Assembly: GCF_006442205.1 (NCBI RefSeq)
Contig: NZ_VFVR01000004.1
Location: 434,001-498,000 of the forward strand
DNA: 64,000 nucleotides
Reading direction: 5' to 3'
Source: Mesorhizobium sp. B2-3-12
Lineage (GTDB): Bacteria > Pseudomonadota > Alphaproteobacteria > Rhizobiales > Rhizobiaceae
Part shown: one piece after another, positions 1 through 8,689 of the stretch
Layout of the letters: every line of letters begins with the position of its first letter
How positions within the stretch are numbered: the stretch's first letter is position 1
Notes under the pieces: generated by a model
What the model was told of the DNA's origin: nothing
Databases searched by the model: none
Seen by the model: only the letters and a program-made list of their open reading frames with translations
Position numbers and translations under genes: made by a program

Positions 1-2
1 TC

Positions 3-557
3 AGCCCGCTACGCCTCCAGCAGCGATCGATTGGCTGGCAGGCCGGCGCCGTCGTGCTCGGCACGCTGTTCCTGGCGCTATCATCCTACATCGAGGTGCC
101 GATGGTGCCGGTTCCGGTGACCATGCAGACCTTCGCCGTGACGCTGATCGGTGCGCTCTATGGCTGGCGGCTTGGCGCGGTGACGATCGCCGCCTGGCTG
201 GTCGAAGGCGCTGTCGGCTTTCCGGTTCTGGCCGGCGGGGCGGCGGGCGTATCGTATTTCGTCGGCCCGACCGGCGGCTATCTCTTCGCTTTCCCGATTG
301 TCGGCGCGCTTGTCGGCTGGCTGGCCGAACGCGGCTGGAATGGCAACCGGGTCGTGCTCGCCTTCATCGCCATGCTGCTTGGCAATCTCGCTTGCCTGGT
401 GCTCGGAACGGCATGGCTAGCCGCCATGATTGGCGCCGAACAGGCCATCACCTTCGGCTTCGTGCCGTTCATCGTCGGCGGATTGCTCAAGTCGGCGCTG
501 GGCGCGGCGACACTGACGGCGCTGCCGCGCGGCAAGATGAACTTGCCGAAGCCGTGA
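3..557 (+). CDS. bioY: BioY-type biotin transporter substrate-binding subunit (5' end cut by window)
   Basis: Membrane S-component of a biotin ECF transporter, which captures biotin for import with an ATPase module. The frame is open from the window edge, so the true start lies upstream. The visible 184 residues hold the BioY signature near the N-terminus (short motifs VPMVPVPVTMQT and GPTGGYL) and about five hydrophobic helices. Family length is about 185-200 residues, so little is missing. The stop codon overlaps the GTG of the next gene, which suggests co-translation. An upstream bioM/bioN pair would fit rhizobial gene order but is not in view. The family call is firm; biotin specificity is family knowledge. 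Confidence 0.93.
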   Translation, partial: SPLRLQQRSIGWQAGAVVLGTLFLALSSYIEVPMVPVPVTMQTFAVTLIGALYGWRLGAVTIAAWLVEGAVGFPVLAGGAAGVSYFVGPTGGYLFAFPIVGALVGWLAERGWNGNRVVLAFIAMLLGNLACLVLGTAWLAAMIGAEQAITFGFVPFIVGGLLKSALGAATLTALPRGKMNLPKP

Positions 558-1018
558 CGGTCAGGCTGCGCGCCCATCATCTCCTTTGCCTGCTCACCTA
601 TGTGGGCAAGGGATACAGCCCCGCTTTCATCGCCAATTATGACGCGATCGCGGAGCGCCTGAGCCGGGGCGAGGACATTCTCCTCGTGTCCGGACCGGAC
701 GACATCTGCGCTCCGTTGCTTGGCGAGCCGGATCCGCACTGCCTGCGCGACAGCGCGGCCGGGCGGGACCGGCAGGCCAGGGATGACGTGCAAGCGCTGC
801 TGGCTCGGCCGATCCGGGACGGCATCCGCCTCGATCTCGACGCCGTGATCCTGATGCGGTTGCGGCAGGCGTTTTCGACCGGCCATGTGCGCGAGGCGTG
901 CGCGGGCTGCGAATGGAGCCGGCTGTGCGGCGCGGTGGCAAGCGGCGGCTATCGCGATACGCGACTGCAACGGCCTGTTGACGGGCAAAGCCGTCCCATT
1001 TTAGCGATGGTTTGTTAA
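554..1018 (+). CDS. DUF1284 domain protein
   Basis: A 154-residue soluble protein of the DUF1284 family, function unknown. It begins at a GTG that overlaps the bioY stop (GTGA), so translation is probably coupled. The N-terminus VRLRAHHLLCLLTYVGKGYS is the typical opening of this family. Cysteines occur near the middle (DICAPLL) and in a C-terminal cluster (CAGCEWSRLC), which could bind a metal or an Fe-S cluster; that role is inference. The last 20 residues are low in recognisable motifs. The GTG is preferred over any in-frame start further upstream because the family motif begins directly after it. Confidence 0.8.
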   Translation: MTVRLRAHHLLCLLTYVGKGYSPAFIANYDAIAERLSRGEDILLVSGPDDICAPLLGEPDPHCLRDSAAGRDRQARDDVQALLARPIRDGIRLDLDAVILMRLRQAFSTGHVREACAGCEWSRLCGAVASGGYRDTRLQRPVDGQSRPILAMVC

Positions 1019-1146
1019 TCGGGTGACCCGATTGTGAATTTCGGGCGGATTGAAGCGCGACCCCAAAAAGGCCATGCTTTGCCCGGAATGATCGAGTCTG
1101 GGTCGATCCGCTGACGCGGAGATGGCGCCTGGCTGAAAGGGATACG

Positions 1147-2922
1147 ATGCAGCAAGGACGTGCGCGCTGGCTGACAAGGCTGGCAATTGTGACGGGCATG
1201 GCGATTTCGGCTTTGCCGGCCTATGCCAAGCAATCCACCGAACCGGTCAAGATCTCGTCGTTCTCGGGCGCCTATCTGGCTGCCAGGATCGCCGAGGGCG
1301 ACAACGACCTCGACAGCGCCATCGCCTATTATAAGCAAGCCCTGGCGTTCAACCCCGGTGACACGGCGCTGCAGCAAAGCCTGATGCTGTCGCTGATCGC
1401 TCAAGGCCGCTTCGATGAATCGCTGGTCTACGCCGACAAGCTCAAGGAGGTGCCGGACGTCGAGCGCTTCTCGCGCCTGGCGCTCGCTGTCGACTCCTTC
1501 CACAAGAAGGATTTCACCAAGGCGCAGTACTGGCTCAAGCTGTCGCTGGAATCCGATCTCGACCGCTTGATCTCCGGTGTCATGTCCGGCTGGGCCGAAC
1601 AAGGTGCCGGCCAGGCCAGCGAAGCGATGGCTTCGATCGACAAGCTGCAGGGGCCGGACTGGTTCGGCCTGTTCAAGTCCTTCCACCGCGCCCTGATCGC
1701 CGATGCCTCCAACATGCCCGACAAGGCCGAGGCGATCTACGCCGCGACGATGCAGGATACCGCCGCCGGCGGCGCGGCGCCTGAAACCTGGATGCGCAAC
1801 GCGCAGGCCTATGCCTCGTTCCTGGCCCGCAAGGGCGACAAGGCCAAGGCGATGTCCGTGCTCGACCAGGCCGAGGCGTTCTCGCCGGGCAAGCTGGAAA
1901 TCGTCGCCTTGCGCGACAGGATCAGCAAGGGCGACAAGATCGCGCCCTTCGTGTCCGGTCCGTCCGACGGTGCTTCCGAGATTTTGCTCGATCTCGCCAC
2001 CGCGCTCAACCGTGGTGGCGGCGAGCCATTCGTGCGCCTCTATTTGCAATATGCCTTGGCCCTGAAGCCGGACAGCGACGCGGCCCTCGTGCAACTCGCC
2101 GCCGTCGCCGAACAGCTGAAGGACGGCGAGGGCGCCATCGCGCTCTATCGGCGCATCCCCGACTCTTCGCCGCTGAAGGAGATTTCGGACCTGCAGCTCG
2201 GCCTCAACCTGGCCGATCTCGACCGCCATGACGAGGCGATCACGCATCTGAAAGCCTTCGTCGACGCCCATCCCAATGACATGCGCGCCTATCTGGCGCT
2301 CGGCGGCGTCTACTCCTCGAAGGATGATTTCCGCTCCGCCGCCAATCTCTACGACAAGGCCGTCGAGGTGCTGAAGACGCCGACCGCCGCCAACTGGAAC
2401 ATCTTCTACCAGCGCGGCATCGCCTATGAGCGGCTGAAGGAATGGCCGAAGGCCGAGCCGAATTTCCGCAAGGCGCTGGAGTTGCAGCCAGACCAGCCGC
2501 AGGTGCTGAACTATCTCGGCTATTCCTGGGTCGACATGAACACCAACCTCAAGGAAGGCCTTGAGATGATCCAGAAGGCCGTCGACCTCAGGCCGAGCGA
2601 TGGCTACATCGTCGATTCCCTGGGCTGGGCCTATTTCCGCCTCGGCCGCTTCGATGACGCCGTGCGCGAGATGGAACGCGCGGTCTCGCTGAAGCCGGAA
2701 GATCCGGTTCTGAACGACCATCTCGGCGACGCCTATTGGCGCGTCGGCCGCAAGCTGGAAGCCACCTTCCAGTGGAACCAGGCCCGCGACCTGAAGCCCG
2801 ACCCCGATGTGCTCGCCACCTTGCAGCAGAAGCTGATGAAGGGCCTGCCGCCGATCGAGTCCAACACCGCGCAGGAAACCCCGAAGGTCAAGCCAGAGCC
2901 GGTTCCCGCCCCGAAGGGGTGA
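1147..2922 (+). CDS. Secreted tetratricopeptide-repeat protein
   Basis: A 591-residue protein with a Sec signal peptide (hydrophobic stretch after a basic start, AxA-type cleavage near residue 27, ALPAYA-K). The mature part is built of helical TPR units: clear ones at residues 55-120, 345-400 and, most regular, about 416-558, where the GxAYxxLxxxxxAxxxxxxAL spacing repeats four times. Periplasmic or outer-membrane-associated scaffolding is the likely role, as for other rhizobial exported TPR proteins; the partner is unknown. The start has an AAAGGG ribosome site about 6 bases upstream. A strong terminator follows, so it ends its transcription unit. The C-terminal 25 residues are Pro/Lys rich. 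Confidence 0.85.
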   Translation: MQQGRARWLTRLAIVTGMAISALPAYAKQSTEPVKISSFSGAYLAARIAEGDNDLDSAIAYYKQALAFNPGDTALQQSLMLSLIAQGRFDESLVYADKLKEVPDVERFSRLALAVDSFHKKDFTKAQYWLKLSLESDLDRLISGVMSGWAEQGAGQASEAMASIDKLQGPDWFGLFKSFHRALIADASNMPDKAEAIYAATMQDTAAGGAAPETWMRNAQAYASFLARKGDKAKAMSVLDQAEAFSPGKLEIVALRDRISKGDKIAPFVSGPSDGASEILLDLATALNRGGGEPFVRLYLQYALALKPDSDAALVQLAAVAEQLKDGEGAIALYRRIPDSSPLKEISDLQLGLNLADLDRHDEAITHLKAFVDAHPNDMRAYLALGGVYSSKDDFRSAANLYDKAVEVLKTPTAANWNIFYQRGIAYERLKEWPKAEPNFRKALELQPDQPQVLNYLGYSWVDMNTNLKEGLEMIQKAVDLRPSDGYIVDSLGWAYFRLGRFDDAVREMERAVSLKPEDPVLNDHLGDAYWRVGRKLEATFQWNQARDLKPDPDVLATLQQKLMKGLPPIESNTAQETPKVKPEPVPAPKG

Positions 2923-2940
2923 AATCGCTTTTGAAATGCG

Positions 2941-2970
2941 AACGGGGCTCTTTGGAGCCCCGTTTTCGTT
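2941..2970 (+). terminator. Rho-independent terminator after the TPR gene
   Basis: Perfect 10-bp arms AACGGGGCTC and GAGCCCCGTT around a TTTG loop (2941-2964), followed by TTCGTT. It lies 19 bases after the TPR stop codon. Confidence 0.85.
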
Positions 2971-3020
2971 GGAAAGGCGCATGGCGTCATCAGAAGACGC
3001 GGCGACGCGCCGGAGCGTCC

Positions 3021-3482
3021 TCAGAACATCTTTCGGTAGACGACGAAGCCAGAGCGTTCGCCGACCTTGTCGTAGAGCTTCATCGCGGTTTGGTTGGTTT
3101 CGTGCGTCAGCCAGTACACCCGGCCGGAGCCGGCCGCCCGGGCGCGCTCATAGACGCCTTCGATCAGCGCCTGGCCGATGCCCTTGCCGCGCGAGGCCTC
3201 GTTGGTGAAAAGGTCCTGCAGATAGCAGTTCGGCGCGATCGCCGTCGTGCTGCGGTGGAACAGGTAGTGGACGAGGCCAAGCAACTGGCTCCCGCTTTCG
3301 GCGACCAGCGCGTGCACCGGCTCGTAGGAGTCGAAGAAGCGCGACCATGTCATCGCGGTGATTTCACTCGCCAGCGCCGTCTCGCCCGAGCGGCCATAGA
3401 ACGCGTTGTAGCCATCCCACAGCGGCAGCCACTGCTCGAAATCCTGGCGCGTGATGGGGCGGATGGTGATCGGGTTGGACAT
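3021..3482 (-). CDS. GNAT family N-acetyltransferase
   Basis: A 153-residue single-domain acetyltransferase that transfers acetyl from acetyl-CoA to an unknown amine. The acetyl-CoA loop RGKGIGQAL at residues 98-106 matches the Q/RxxGxG/A motif, followed by the usual helix and a NQTAMKLYDKVG segment that ends the fold. The start is the ATG at 3482; it faces the glyQ promoter region divergently, about 200 bases away. It converges with the TPR gene. Substrate is not predictable from sequence. Confidence 0.85.
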   Translation of the reverse strand: MSNPITIRPITRQDFEQWLPLWDGYNAFYGRSGETALASEITAMTWSRFFDSYEPVHALVAESGSQLLGLVHYLFHRSTTAIAPNCYLQDLFTNEASRGKGIGQALIEGVYERARAAGSGRVYWLTHETNQTAMKLYDKVGERSGFVVYRKMF

Positions 3483-3685
3483 GGCTCGACCTGCTGTGCC
3501 TGACGTGGATGCTTGTTCGAATTGGATCGCGGACCCTCGCGGCGGGCAATGGGCCAGTCCCTGGCAAAGTTTTCAACATCGCCCGGTATGCTCAAGGCTG
3601 CGCGCATCGGACGCGCCTTGCTTGACGCTTCGCCGCACTGTCTCTAGGACGTGGCCGCAAGCTAGCCTGTGTCGCCGAGGCCATC

Positions 3686-4630
3686 GTGACGATTGAAATC
3701 CCAGCCCATATGCACCCCAGCCGCTCGTTCCAGGGGCTGATCCTGACCCTGCACAATTATTGGGCCGCCTATGGCTGCGTCATCCTGCAGCCCTATGACA
3801 TGGAGGTTGGCGCCGGCACGTTTCATCCGGCAACGACGCTGCGGGCGCTCGGACCGAAGCGCTGGAACGCAGCCTACGTCCAGCCTTCGCGCCGTCCCAA
3901 GGACGGCCGCTATGGCGAGAACCCCAACCGGCTGCAGCATTATTACCAGTACCAGGTGATCCTGAAGCCCAATCCGCCGAACCTGCAGGAGCTTTATCTC
4001 GGCTCGCTGGCGGCGATCGGCGTCGACCCCCTGCTGCACGACATACGCTTCGTCGAGGACGACTGGGAAAGCCCGACCCTGGGCGCCTGGGGCCTTGGCT
4101 GGGAATGCTGGTGCGACGGCATGGAGGTCTCGCAGTTCACCTATTTCCAGCAGGTCTGCGGCATCGAATGCGCGCCGGTGGCGGGCGAACTCACTTACGG
4201 CCTGGAGCGCCTGGCCATGTATGTGCAGGGCGTCGACAACGTCTACGACCTCAACTTCAACGGCCGCGAAGGCGCCGACAAGGTCACCTATGGCGACGTG
4301 TTCCTGCAGGCCGAGCAGGAATATTCACGCCACAATTTCGAATACGCCAACACCGCCATGCTGCTGCGCCACTTCGAGGATGCCGAATCCGAGTGCAAGG
4401 CGCTGCTCGAGGCCGGCGCGCCGGCATCGAACGACAATCTGCCGATGCACAAGATGGTCTTTCCGGCCTACGACCAGTGCATCAAGGCGAGCCATGTCTT
4501 CAACCTGCTCGACGCGCGCGGCGTGATCTCGGTCACCGAACGCCAGAGCTACATCCTGCGCGTGCGCAATCTGGCGAAAGCCTGCGGCGAGGCGTTCCTG
4601 AAGACGCAGGCGGGTGGATTGGCGGCTTGA
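3686..4630 (+). CDS. glyQ: Glycyl-tRNA synthetase alpha subunit
   Basis: Catalytic alpha subunit of the bacterial alpha2beta2 glycyl-tRNA synthetase, which activates glycine and charges tRNA-Gly. The class II core is obvious: [18 protein letters not shown] at the N-terminus, [16 protein letters not shown], and motif 3-like [13 protein letters not shown]. At 314 residues it has the usual length. The GTG at 3686 gives TIEIPAH before an in-frame ATG at 3710, and either could be the start. Normally glyQ and glyS are adjacent; here 493 bases separate them, holding a small opposite-strand frame and a partial copy of the glyS start. Confidence 0.97.
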   Translation: MTIEIPAHMHPSRSFQGLILTLHNYWAAYGCVILQPYDMEVGAGTFHPATTLRALGPKRWNAAYVQPSRRPKDGRYGENPNRLQHYYQYQVILKPNPPNLQELYLGSLAAIGVDPLLHDIRFVEDDWESPTLGAWGLGWECWCDGMEVSQFTYFQQVCGIECAPVAGELTYGLERLAMYVQGVDNVYDLNFNGREGADKVTYGDVFLQAEQEYSRHNFEYANTAMLLRHFEDAESECKALLEAGAPASNDNLPMHKMVFPAYDQCIKASHVFNLLDARGVISVTERQSYILRVRNLAKACGEAFLKTQAGGLAA

Positions 4631-4633
4631 GCC

Positions 4634-4810
4634 TCAAGCGCCGTTGATCATTTCGAGGCAAGCGCTGATCGGCGGCAGGATCTGGCCGCTCGGACCAGAC
4701 ATCGTCCGCAGCGCTTGCCGCACGCCCGGCATCGAGAAGGCGCCATGGGCCTGCGCGGTGAAGCAGGCGCTGAGCGCGAGGATCTGAAGAAGTCTGGATG
4801 CGGTTTTCAT
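4634..4810 (-). CDS. Possible small secreted peptide, 58 residues
   Basis: An ATG frame on the minus strand in the glyQ-glyS gap. It starts MKTASRLLQILALSACFTAQ, which looks like a signal peptide with cleavage near AHA, followed by about 35 residues with one cysteine and no family I recognise. The stop lies only four bases beyond the glyQ stop, so it converges tail-to-tail with glyQ. No good ribosome site is visible upstream of the ATG. The signal-like N-terminus and clean fit to the gap argue for a real gene; the weak initiation region and short length argue against it. Confidence 0.4.
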   Translation of the reverse strand: MKTASRLLQILALSACFTAQAHGAFSMPGVRQALRTMSGPSGQILPPISACLEMINGA

Positions 4811-5004
4811 CGTCGTTCAGCCAATAGTTCCCTGCCTGAGCGTGGGTCGCTTCAGCGCTGCGTTGGGTTCATGGAAATCTTTGATCCGAGGACGGGCGGG
4901 TTCGGCGCGTCCCGACAAGCCGACTGAAATTTATGGAAAGGGTGACAGCGGCCAGCCGAGTTGCTATGCCCCGCGCGGACCACTCTCCCGCATGAGCTGA
5001 CCCT

Positions 5005-5124
5005 ATGCCTGACCTGCTGCTAGAACTTCGCTCCGAGGAAATCCCCGCCCAGCCGCGCGACCGCAGCGCCGGAGGCGCGAGGACGCGCAAACAGAGAAAT
5101 GGCATGCGGTCGGAGACACTCTGA
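5005..5124 (+). pseudogene. Duplicated, truncated glyS 5' end (39-codon frame)
   Basis: The first 44 bases (5005-5048) repeat the glyS start at 5124-5167 with five differences, all synonymous, so both encode [15 protein letters not shown]. The frame then runs into unrelated sequence rich in Arg, Gly and Ala and stops at a TGA that overlaps the true glyS ATG (TGATG). The copies are 119 bases apart, not a multiple of three, so this cannot be an N-terminal extension of GlyS. It could act as a coupled leader or be only the scar of a small insertion or recombination event. Confidence 0.7.
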
Positions 5125-7601
5125 TGCCCGATTTGTTGCTCGAACTTCGCTCCGAGGAAATCCCCGCGCGCATGCAGCGCAAGGCGGCGGGCGATTTGAA
5201 GAAAATGCTGACCGACGGTCTGGTCGAGGCGGGACTGACTTATGAGGCGGCGCGTGACTATTGGACGCCACGGCGCCTGACGCTCGATATCCGCGGGCTT
5301 ACCGCACGCTCGAAGGACATTCACGAGGACATCAAGGGGCCGTCGACATCGGCGCCCGAACAGGCCGTCCAGGGCTTCCTGCGCAAGGCCGGCCTGTCAT
5401 CGATCGCCGAAGCGCATGTCCATTCCGATCCGAAGAAGGGCGACTTCTACGTTGCGCATATGTCGAAGCCGGGCAGGGCGGCGGAGGAGATCATCGCCGG
5501 ACTGGTGCCCGCTATCATCCGCGATTTCCCCTGGCCCAAATCCATGCGCTGGGGGCCGGCCTCGGCCAAGCCGGGCTCGCTGCGCTGGGTGCGGCCGCTG
5601 CAATCGATCCTATGCACCTTCGGCCCCGAGACCGAGGAGCCGGTCGTGGTCGATTTCGAGATCGACGGCATCCGTTCGGGCAACGTCACCTACGGCCACC
5701 GGTTTCCCGCACCCGGCGAAATCACCGTGCGCCGCTTCGATGATTATGTAAGCAAGCTCGAGGCGGGGAAGGTCGTGCTCGACGCCGACCGGCGCAAGGA
5801 GATCATCCTCGCGGACGCCCGCAACCTCGCCTTCGCCAACGGGCTCGACCTGGTCGAGGATGAGGGCTTGCTTGAGGAAGTGTCGGGGCTGGTCGAATGG
5901 CCTGTCGTGCTGATGGGCGAGTTCGAAGAGGCATTCCTGGCCATTCCCGCCGAGGTGATCCGGCTGACCATCCGCGCCAACCAGAAATGCTTCGTGACGC
6001 GGCCGCAAGGGGAAGGCGAGGCGCTCTCCAACCGCTTCATCCTCACCGCCAACATCGAGGCCAGGGACGGCGGCAAGGAGATCGCCCACGGCAACGGCAA
6101 GGTGGTGCGCGCCCGCCTCTCCGACGCGCTCTATTTCTGGACGACCGACCAGGGCGATCTACCTGACGTCGCCCAGCTCGACGCATCGGCGAAGAAATTC
6201 GGGCTCGACCTGAAGAAGCCGCTCGACCAGCGCATGGCCCGGCTCGACCATCTCAATGTGACTTTCCATGCCAAGCTCGGCACACAGGGCGAGCGGGTGG
6301 AGCGGATCGCGCGGCTGGCGGAAGAGCTGGCGCCGATCGTCGGCGCGGATCCAGCGCTGGCGCGCCGTGCCGCTATCCTGGCCAAGGCCGATCTCACCAC
6401 TGAAGTGGTCGGCGAGTTTCCGGAACTGCAGGGTGCGATGGGCCGCAAATACGCGCTGCTTCAGGGCGAACATCCGTCAGTCGCCGCCGCCATCGAGGAA
6501 CACTACAAGCCGCAAGGCCCGTCCGATTATGTGCCGAGCGATCCGGTGTCGGTCGCCGTGGCGCTCGCGGACAAGCTGGATACGCTGGTCGGCTTCTGGG
6601 CGATCGATGAAAAGCCGACTGGGTCCAAGGATCCCTACGCGTTGCGTCGGGCGGCGCTTGGCGTGGTGAGGCTTGCATTGGAAACCGCATTAAGGACTTC
6701 GGTTAAGGACCAAATCATAGCTTCGATCACCAGTTATATGGAGCAAGCAAGCGTGGTCGGCAGACTCCATACATTTGACGGAACGAAAATCATCACTCAG
6801 CGCGTCAAGCAGGAAAATATTGGGTCGGAGACTGAATATTCGATCGTGAACCTAGTTCGCGGTGCTTTCATGTGGGCCGGAAAATCCGATCCCCAAGTGT
6901 GGAGCGAGTTGGGAAAATTCACTGTCGCAGATTTGCTAGACGACCTCCTCTCCTTCTTCCATGATCGCCTGAAAGTCTACCTCCGCGATCAAGGTGCGCG
7001 GTACGACCTTATCGACGCGGTGCTGGCGGCAGGTTCGCGCCCAATCTCCCCCCTTGTGGGGGAGATGTCGGCGAAGCCGACAGAGGGGGGCGCTGTCCCG
7101 CCGACCTCTCAGCGCGAGGCGCCCCCCTCTGCCCTGCCGGGCATCTCACCCACAAGGGGGGAGATCGGCCAATCGCCGAACGACGACCTCCTGCAGATCG
7201 TGCGCCGCGTCGAAGCGCTTGGCTCCTTCCTCGATACCGAGGACGGCAGGAACCTGCTTGCCGGTACCAAGCGCGCGGCCAACATCCTGGCCGCCGAGGA
7301 GAAGAAGAAAACGGCGGTCGCCCAGAGCGTTGAGCCGGCGTTGTTCCGGCAAGATGCCGAGAAATCGCTGTTTGCGGCGGTGAATCAAGCCGAGAAGCAA
7401 GCCGGCGAAGCGATTCAAAATCAAGACTTTTCCGCTGCCATGCTGGCGCTTAGCGTGTTGCGTGAACCTGTTGATTCATTTTTTGAGCATGTTCTCGTGA
7501 ATGATGAGGATCAGGCCGTGCGCGCCAACCGCCTTGCGCTGCTTGCCCGCATCCGCGCCGCCACCGATCAGGTCGCCGATTTCTCCAAGATCGCGGGCTA
7601 G
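5124..7601 (+). CDS. glyS: Glycyl-tRNA synthetase beta subunit, with two unusual insertions
   Basis: Beta subunit of the alpha2beta2 glycyl-tRNA synthetase, needed for tRNA-Gly binding. The N-terminal [15 protein letters not shown] motif, the core to about residue 520 and the C-terminal anticodon-binding DALR-like region ([20 protein letters not shown]) are normal. At 825 residues it is roughly 100-130 longer than I expect for alphaproteobacterial GlyS. The excess lies in two places. Residues about 523-612 contain a segment with GC near 50 percent (120 of 240 bases by hand count, 6721-6960), and residues about 641-681 are encoded by a palindromic repeat. The frame is intact throughout, so the gene is probably functional, as it should be essential. 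Confidence 0.95.
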   Translation: MPDLLLELRSEEIPARMQRKAAGDLKKMLTDGLVEAGLTYEAARDYWTPRRLTLDIRGLTARSKDIHEDIKGPSTSAPEQAVQGFLRKAGLSSIAEAHVHSDPKKGDFYVAHMSKPGRAAEEIIAGLVPAIIRDFPWPKSMRWGPASAKPGSLRWVRPLQSILCTFGPETEEPVVVDFEIDGIRSGNVTYGHRFPAPGEITVRRFDDYVSKLEAGKVVLDADRRKEIILADARNLAFANGLDLVEDEGLLEEVSGLVEWPVVLMGEFEEAFLAIPAEVIRLTIRANQKCFVTRPQGEGEALSNRFILTANIEARDGGKEIAHGNGKVVRARLSDALYFWTTDQGDLPDVAQLDASAKKFGLDLKKPLDQRMARLDHLNVTFHAKLGTQGERVERIARLAEELAPIVGADPALARRAAILAKADLTTEVVGEFPELQGAMGRKYALLQGEHPSVAAAIEEHYKPQGPSDYVPSDPVSVAVALADKLDTLVGFWAIDEKPTGSKDPYALRRAALGVVRLALETALRTSVKDQIIASITSYMEQASVVGRLHTFDGTKIITQRVKQENIGSETEYSIVNLVRGAFMWAGKSDPQVWSELGKFTVADLLDDLLSFFHDRLKVYLRDQGARYDLIDAVLAAGSRPISPLVGEMSAKPTEGGAVPPTSQREAPPSALPGISPTRGEIGQSPNDDLLQIVRRVEALGSFLDTEDGRNLLAGTKRAANILAAEEKKKTAVAQSVEPALFRQDAEKSLFAAVNQAEKQAGEAIQNQDFSAAMLALSVLREPVDSFFEHVLVNDEDQAVRANRLALLARIRAATDQVADFSKIAG
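7044..7165. repeat. Rhizobial-type palindromic repeat inside glyS
   Basis: Outer arms ATCTCCCCCCTTGTGGG (7044-7060) and the inverted CCCACAAGGGGGGAGAT (7149-7165) enclose inner arms AGAGGGGGGCGC and GCGCCCCCCTCT. The whole forms a cruciform of about 122 bases. This looks like the GC-rich intergenic palindromes that are abundant in Mesorhizobium and relatives. Here it is inside a coding region and read in frame as a Pro/Gly/Ser-rich linker beginning ISPLVGEMS. Confidence 0.85.
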
Positions 7602-7658
7602 ATCGGCCGCTGCAACGGTGCTGGAGACCGGTTCCGGTGCCTTGAAAAAATATCGCCC

Positions 7659-7679
7659 AGCCGGCCGTTCGAGCCGGCT
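7659..7679 (+). terminator. Hairpin after glyS, weak terminator candidate
   Basis: Arms AGCCGGC and GCCGGCT (7659-7665, 7673-7679) lie 57 bases after the glyS stop. No T-run follows, so termination is uncertain. Confidence 0.35.
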
Positions 7680-7746
7680 TACAGTCATATGACGATGATC
7701 TCTCCGTGGCAAAAGGGACATGTTCCCCAACCCAACGGAGGCTTCC

Positions 7747-8037
7747 ATGAATTCCGATCACGAAATCGAAGTGACTGAAGAAAACCCGGCCGCCGCCGAG
7801 ACGCTTGAATCCGCTTCCGAAACCGCCCTCGATCATGCCGCCGCCACGGCCGAAGCCGCCGACCTGTCAGACGATGACGAGGATGGCGAAGACGAGGATG
7901 GCGATGACGAAGACGGCGAAGAGTCCGAAGAAGAAGACGCCGATGACGCCGTGAAGGCCGAAGGCGATGACGCCGAGGAAGAATCCGAAGACGGCGAGTC
8001 CGACGAAGAAGACGACGACAAGGAAGAAGCTGCCTGA
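7747..8037 (+). CDS. Extremely acidic low-complexity protein
   Basis: A 96-residue protein whose last 57 residues are almost entirely Asp, Glu, Gly, Ser and Ala (for example DDDEDGEDEDGDDEDGEESE). The first 40 residues are Ala/Glu rich with no motif I recognise. The ATG at 7747 has a GGAG ribosome site at 7737-7740 and is preferred over in-frame codons further upstream. A canonical terminator follows, and its own promoter region is likely in the 145-base gap after glyS, so it is an independent unit. No signal peptide is present, so it should be cytoplasmic and disordered. Binding of a basic protein, cation or nucleic-acid-binding partner is possible but unproven. Confidence 0.75.
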   Translation: MNSDHEIEVTEENPAAAETLESASETALDHAAATAEAADLSDDDEDGEDEDGDDEDGEESEEEDADDAVKAEGDDAEEESEDGESDEEDDDKEEAA

Positions 8038-8066
8038 TTTTTCAGGCGACGGTTTTTCTCAAATGA

Positions 8067-8096
8067 AGGGGCGGCGCTTTCGTGCCGCCCTTTTCG
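8067..8096 (+). terminator. Rho-independent terminator after the acidic protein gene
   Basis: Arms GGGCGGC (8069-8075) and GCCGCCC (8084-8090) are followed by TTTT, with AA upstream pairing to the first Ts. Confidence 0.85.
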
Positions 8097-8130
8097 TTGG
8101 CCTTGTGTCAGTTTTCCAAACGCCGACTTT

Positions 8131-8517
8131 TCAATTTTCCAGAATGCTGACGCGCACGCTGTTTTCGTAGACGTCGACCTGGATCAGCGGCTCGCCATTG
8201 ACGATGGCGCGCTTGGTCGAGGAACTCATCGCGCCGGGGCGTTCCAGCATGCGCTGCAGATCGGCGCGCTGGTCGTTGGTCCTGAACCAGGCATCACCCT
8301 CGTCGTCGCTGTCGCGGCGATGGAATTTGTGCCAGTTGGCGCGGTCCTGCCGCACCATCTGCGCGGCGCCGTCCAGCGCATAGCCGTCGCTCGCCTGGTG
8401 ATCGCGATCCGAAATGCGCGCCACATAGGACCCCAGCATGTCGTCCGCATGGGCCGCGCCGCCAAGCAATGACGCCAGCAGCAGCCCTGCCACGGTAACG
8501 GTCTTCGAGTTTTTCAT
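8131..8517 (-). CDS. Hypothetical exported protein, 128 residues
   Basis: Starts at the ATG at 8517 behind an AAGGGGG ribosome site. Signal peptide residues 1-22 (hydrophobic VAGLLLASLLGGAAHA, cleavage at AHA-D). The mature part is about 105 residues, charged and hydrophilic, with DRDHQASDGYALDGAA, a HKFHRRDSDDEGDAW segment and a C-terminal beta-like stretch LIQVDVYENSVRVSIL. I do not recognise the family. It is convergent with the acidic-protein gene and lies downstream of another exported-protein gene on the same strand (173-base gap). Confidence 0.7.
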   Translation of the reverse strand: MKNSKTVTVAGLLLASLLGGAAHADDMLGSYVARISDRDHQASDGYALDGAAQMVRQDRANWHKFHRRDSDDEGDAWFRTNDQRADLQRMLERPGAMSSSTKRAIVNGEPLIQVDVYENSVRVSILEN

Positions 8518-8689
8518 GAGCACCCCCTTGCCTTGAACAATACAAATTCCATCTGCCGGGGCCGCCTGGTGAAATTCAGGCGGCAGCGTCGGCCGGCGAG
8601 ATATGCCAGGATTCGCCGGACAATGGTTCGCAGGGCGCCAGACCGCCGTCAAGCCATCGAGCCCTCTGGTCGGCCAGTCCAGTAGCTCG

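Noticed and set aside
1015..2982. Long open frame on the minus strand across the TPR gene
   Set aside because: It is antisense to a protein with a signal peptide and clear TPR units; GC-rich codon bias leaves the opposite strand open. Its Leu/Arg/Gly/His-rich translation matches no family.
5124..7601. glyS as a frameshifted or broken gene because of its abnormal middle
   Set aside because: The frame is continuous from start to stop and the motifs before and after both inserts are intact, so the length reflects in-frame insertions.
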